A DNA stretch of 64,000 bases from assembly GCA_024711295.1 (NCBI GenBank), contig JANJTB010000018.1, forward strand, positions 1 through 64,000. The letters run 5' to 3'. The DNA comes from a bacterium. GTDB lineage: Bacteria > Bacteroidota > Ignavibacteria > Kapaibacteriales > UBA2268. This document shows positions 62,411 to 64,000 of this stretch, in pieces. Each line of letters begins with the position of its first letter. Positions within the stretch are counted from its first letter, which is position 1. Below the pieces are notes generated by a model. The model had not been told where the DNA came from. It saw nothing but the letters and a program-made list of their open reading frames with translations, and did not search any database. The position numbers and the translations under genes are program-made.

Positions 62411-62417
62411 CTATTTC
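62331..62417. repeat. inverted repeat, left end of the erm unit
   Basis: Starts GTTATACCTGCTGTTTTTTG, then GAGGCAAATTT, and ends TATTTTGAGGCTATTTC. The reverse complement of 63301-63376 reads GTTATACGCCATTTTTTGGA, GACAAATTT and TATTTTGAGGCTATTTC. It contains the erm stop codon (62411-62413). Confidence 0.8.
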
Positions 62418-63289
62418 GTCCTCCAATCTTTATCTGACCTTGTTCTATGAATCTTGCTCAAAGAATTTTGTTGCTTCAATAATTGAGCATAAGAATCTCT
62501 AATCAAGTTTTTCTTCCGAGCTTCAATATTGTCTCTAAAAAAATTGTACAATGACATCCACTGATCTATCGAAAGGTGAGTAGGCTTTGCTTTTAAGTTA
62601 AACTTTGAATCTTTGGCTAACCGTCGAAATTGCTTATCCGTAAAAATCTTAGAAAAACTCTCTTTTAAAGTGGATTTGAATTGGCTAAAACCGTAAACTA
62701 CAAAATTTTTCCATTCTGCTAGATTTTTTTCATCAATTAATGGTTCATCCAATAGTTTCAAACGTAATAATACCACTTCTACTCTCGGTGATGGTTTAAA
62801 ATCATTACGCTTAAAATGATGAACAATTGCAGGCTCGAAGTAAACCTTGGTAAAAAGCGACTTCATGGTTTCAGCAGGTTTACCCAAATATTTTAAAATT
62901 GCCTGTTTTTGAGCAAAAAGATAAATATCTTCAGCAAGTCGCTTTTGCTCACTCAACTTACGAATAATGTCAGCAGTGTAATTAAACGGAATATTGGAAA
63001 AAATTTTGTAGTTTTTATCAGCAGGAAAGTTGTAATTCAGAATATCTTGGTTTACTACTCGAACGTTCGAAGCCAATTCAAATCTTTCCCGCAAGTCATT
63101 GTACAATTTTTTGTCCTTTTCTATCGCAATAACTTCTTTACAAAACTTACGTAAAATATCCGTAATTTCGCCAGTGCCTGCACCAATGTCAAAGACTAAA
63201 TCATCCCTAGAAATACTTGAAGCCTTGATTAGAGATTCTATCAATCCTTGATTTTTAACAAAATTCTGTGAAAACTTAATATTCCTCAT
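62411..63289 (-). CDS. Erm-family 23S rRNA adenine N6-methyltransferase
   Basis: 292 residues of the Erm/KsgA fold: IKFSQNFVKNQGLIESLIKA, then VFDIGAGTGEITDIL (SAM-binding), DILNYNFP, and the catalytic NIPFNYTADII. The C-terminal half has FVVYGFSQFKSTLKESFSKI and a basic tail ending HRTRSDKDWRTK. NIPF and the tail distinguish it from KsgA, which methylates 16S rRNA. Methylation of A2058 gives macrolide-lincosamide-streptogramin B resistance; activity here is not shown. No leader peptide of the inducible type is evident upstream. It is enclosed by ~80-bp inverted repeats. Confidence 0.87.
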   Translation of the reverse strand: MRNIKFSQNFVKNQGLIESLIKASSISRDDLVFDIGAGTGEITDILRKFCKEVIAIEKDKKLYNDLRERFELASNVRVVNQDILNYNFPADKNYKIFSNIPFNYTADIIRKLSEQKRLAEDIYLFAQKQAILKYLGKPAETMKSLFTKVYFEPAIVHHFKRNDFKPSPRVEVVLLRLKLLDEPLIDEKNLAEWKNFVVYGFSQFKSTLKESFSKIFTDKQFRRLAKDSKFNLKAKPTHLSIDQWMSLYNFFRDNIEARKKNLIRDSYAQLLKQQNSLSKIHRTRSDKDWRTK

Positions 63290-63300
63290 AATGATTCATA

Positions 63301-63376
63301 GAAATAGCCTCAAAATATTTTAGAAAATTTTTCCACCATACCTCCACAAATTTGTCTCCAAAAAATGGCGTATAAC
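63301..63376. repeat. inverted repeat, right end of the erm unit
   Basis: GAAATAGCCTCAAAATATTT, then AAATTTGTCTCCAAAAAATG and GGCGTATAAC. It is the inverted partner of 62331-62417 with some insertions, and lies 11 bases before the erm start codon on the minus strand. Confidence 0.8.
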
Positions 63377-63519
63377 TCCCGTATACACGTAATTGCTATA
63401 CTATTAGTCTTTTTATTCGTAATAAACAGCTAATTTGCGGGATTTACGTATGTTTCCTTATAGTTTCGTAAAACAACATAAATTATACAATTTTACGCAA
63501 TTACCGGCTCAGAACCATT

Positions 63520-63565
63520 TATCTACGAATTCTCGATTAATAGATTTACAAAATTAGTGAAAAAA
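63520..63565. repeat. ~44-bp direct repeat, right copy
   Basis: TATCTACGAATTCTCGATTA, then ATAGATTTACAAAATTAGTG. About 80% alike by eye to the left copy at 59051-59094. Between them lie the antiporter fragment and the cassette-like genes. Confidence 0.55.
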
Positions 63566-63652
63566 AGCTTCAAAACAAAAATTGAATTGTAATGTATTGA
63601 TTTACAGATTAGATTGATGATTGTAAAATTTGCGAATAGCACAAAACAAAAA

Positions 63653-63680
63653 GCCCTGCCGCAAATATATGCAACAGGGC
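63653..63680 (-). terminator. terminator of the Spy-like gene
   Basis: GCCCTG pairs with CAGGGC, extended by GCA/TGC pairs; on the minus strand TTTTTGTTTTG follows. It lies 54 bases after the stop of the gene at 63734. Confidence 0.75.
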
Positions 63681-63733
63681 ATCGTACATTATACCATAAA
63701 TCACTTGTTTGTCCGGAGTTTCACCGGTGATGA

Positions 63734-63994
63734 TTATCCTCTTTTGATATTTTGAACAAAATTGTCCCAAATTACCTTTTGTTCGTCTGTGAGCAGATCG
63801 CGGATAGCAGCCAGGAATTCTTCATTGCATAGAATAATACCTTCGCGTACTTCTTCGTTCACTTCAAGATTTTTGAGCTGTTCGCGTGTATTCATATTAA
63901 TTTCTTTCATAGCGGCATTAGCTTCTTCGCGAGTAATTTCGCCGTTTCTGAATTTAGCAATAACAGCTTCCCTGGCAGCTTTGGCATCAGCCAT
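63734..63994 (-). CDS. Spy/CpxP-like LTxxQ-motif protein (possibly partial)
   Basis: At least 86 residues: helical, charged, with AAREAVIAKFRNGEITREEA, then NAAMKEINMNTREQLKNLEV and FLAAIRDLLTDEQKVIWDNF; LTDEQ fits the LTxxQ motif of Spy/CpxP-type periplasmic proteins. The frame stays open upstream of ATG 63994 to the window edge, so the true start, with a signal peptide, may lie outside. The function would be metal- or stress-related chaperoning. Confidence 0.65.
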   Translation of the reverse strand: MADAKAAREAVIAKFRNGEITREEANAAMKEINMNTREQLKNLEVNEEVREGIILCNEEFLAAIRDLLTDEQKVIWDNFVQNIKRG

Positions 63995-64000
63995 AATTTC

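Larger units (their letters stand above)
63290..63652. other. intergenic region right of the erm unit
   Basis: It holds the right inverted repeat (63301-63376), then short inverted motifs such as CCCGTATACACGTAATTGC and GCGGGATTTACGTA, which have the look of recombinase sites, and the right copy of the 44-bp direct repeat (63520-63565). No gene seen. Confidence 0.5.

Overview
The window reads as chromosomal DNA of an AT-rich bacterium of the Bacteroidota/Chlorobiota branch, most like the Ignavibacteria or Kapabacteria. Four proteins or remnants carry type IX secretion (T9SS) C-terminal sorting tails. Two promoters (48735-48764 and 57899-57928) have the Bacteroidota form TTG-N19-TAnnTTTG. Mrp lacks the CxxC pair, as is usual in that group. 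The exact taxon is inferred, not shown.

Layout. 1-1.07 kb: Rhs-core debris around a RelE-type toxin-antitoxin (TA) pair. 1.1-3.3 kb: a short-chain dehydrogenase and an outer-membrane beta-barrel protein. 3.3-8.7 kb (minus): a four-gene exopolysaccharide or O-antigen operon (GT2, polyprenyl sugar-phosphate transferase, Dpm1-like enzyme, and a GT2 fused to a catalytically gutted sugar-phosphate transferase). 9.07-15.7 kb (plus): a compact Mu-like virion module of protease/scaffold, major capsid, decoration-like, gp36-like, membrane protein, CHAP hydrolase, small protein, tail-fibre-like, membrane protein and DUF935 portal. It has no terminase, sheath, tape measure or integrase. 15.8-17 kb: glyoxalase-like lipoprotein and NusB. 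17-20.4 kb: a T9SS cargo protein, a Cys-rich secreted protein and a T9SS-tail remnant.

20.5-27.2 kb is a TA-rich stretch around housekeeping genes (3-methyladenine glycosylase, AbgT transporter, DODA-type dioxygenase). It has two broken toxins and three intact pairs (VapBC, HicAB, RelE-type), separated by copies of a ~117-bp repeat. 27.3-32.7 kb (minus): PAP2 phosphatase, GAF-PP2C phosphatase, beta-propeller lipoprotein and chemoreceptor. 32.9-43.8 kb: a beta-lactamase-fold pseudoenzyme, a Na+/Ca2+ exchanger, FtsH, a DUF349-like repeat protein, a MuiA-family protein, a lipoprotein MsrA, and an ECF sigma factor overlapping a membrane protein with a T9SS tail. 43.9-47.4 kb is repeat-rich, with a decayed HicAB pair, an 8-bp x 11 tandem array, palindromes and a T9SS protein whose tail contains palindromes. 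47.4-50 kb: a response regulator with Glu at the phosphosite and a degenerate HD-GYP domain, then phosphoglycerate kinase.

50.1-52.9 kb is a HpaII-like restriction-modification system with Vsr. 53.2-58 kb holds an aminopeptidase, a large T9SS protein, Mrp, NifU-like and tRNA-Val(TAC). 58.1-63.6 kb holds a duplicated-domain lipoprotein, a truncated K+/H+ antiporter and a minus-strand series of one- or two-gene units (membrane protein, DUF262/HNH nuclease, Erm methyltransferase) separated by large imperfect palindromes that look like cassette boundaries. The window ends in a Spy-like LTxxQ protein.

The best candidates for undescribed biology are the reduced Mu-like capsid/lysis module, the palindrome-bounded defence/resistance cassettes at 60-63.5 kb, the repeat-spaced TA island, and several pseudoenzymes that have lost every catalytic motif but kept the fold.
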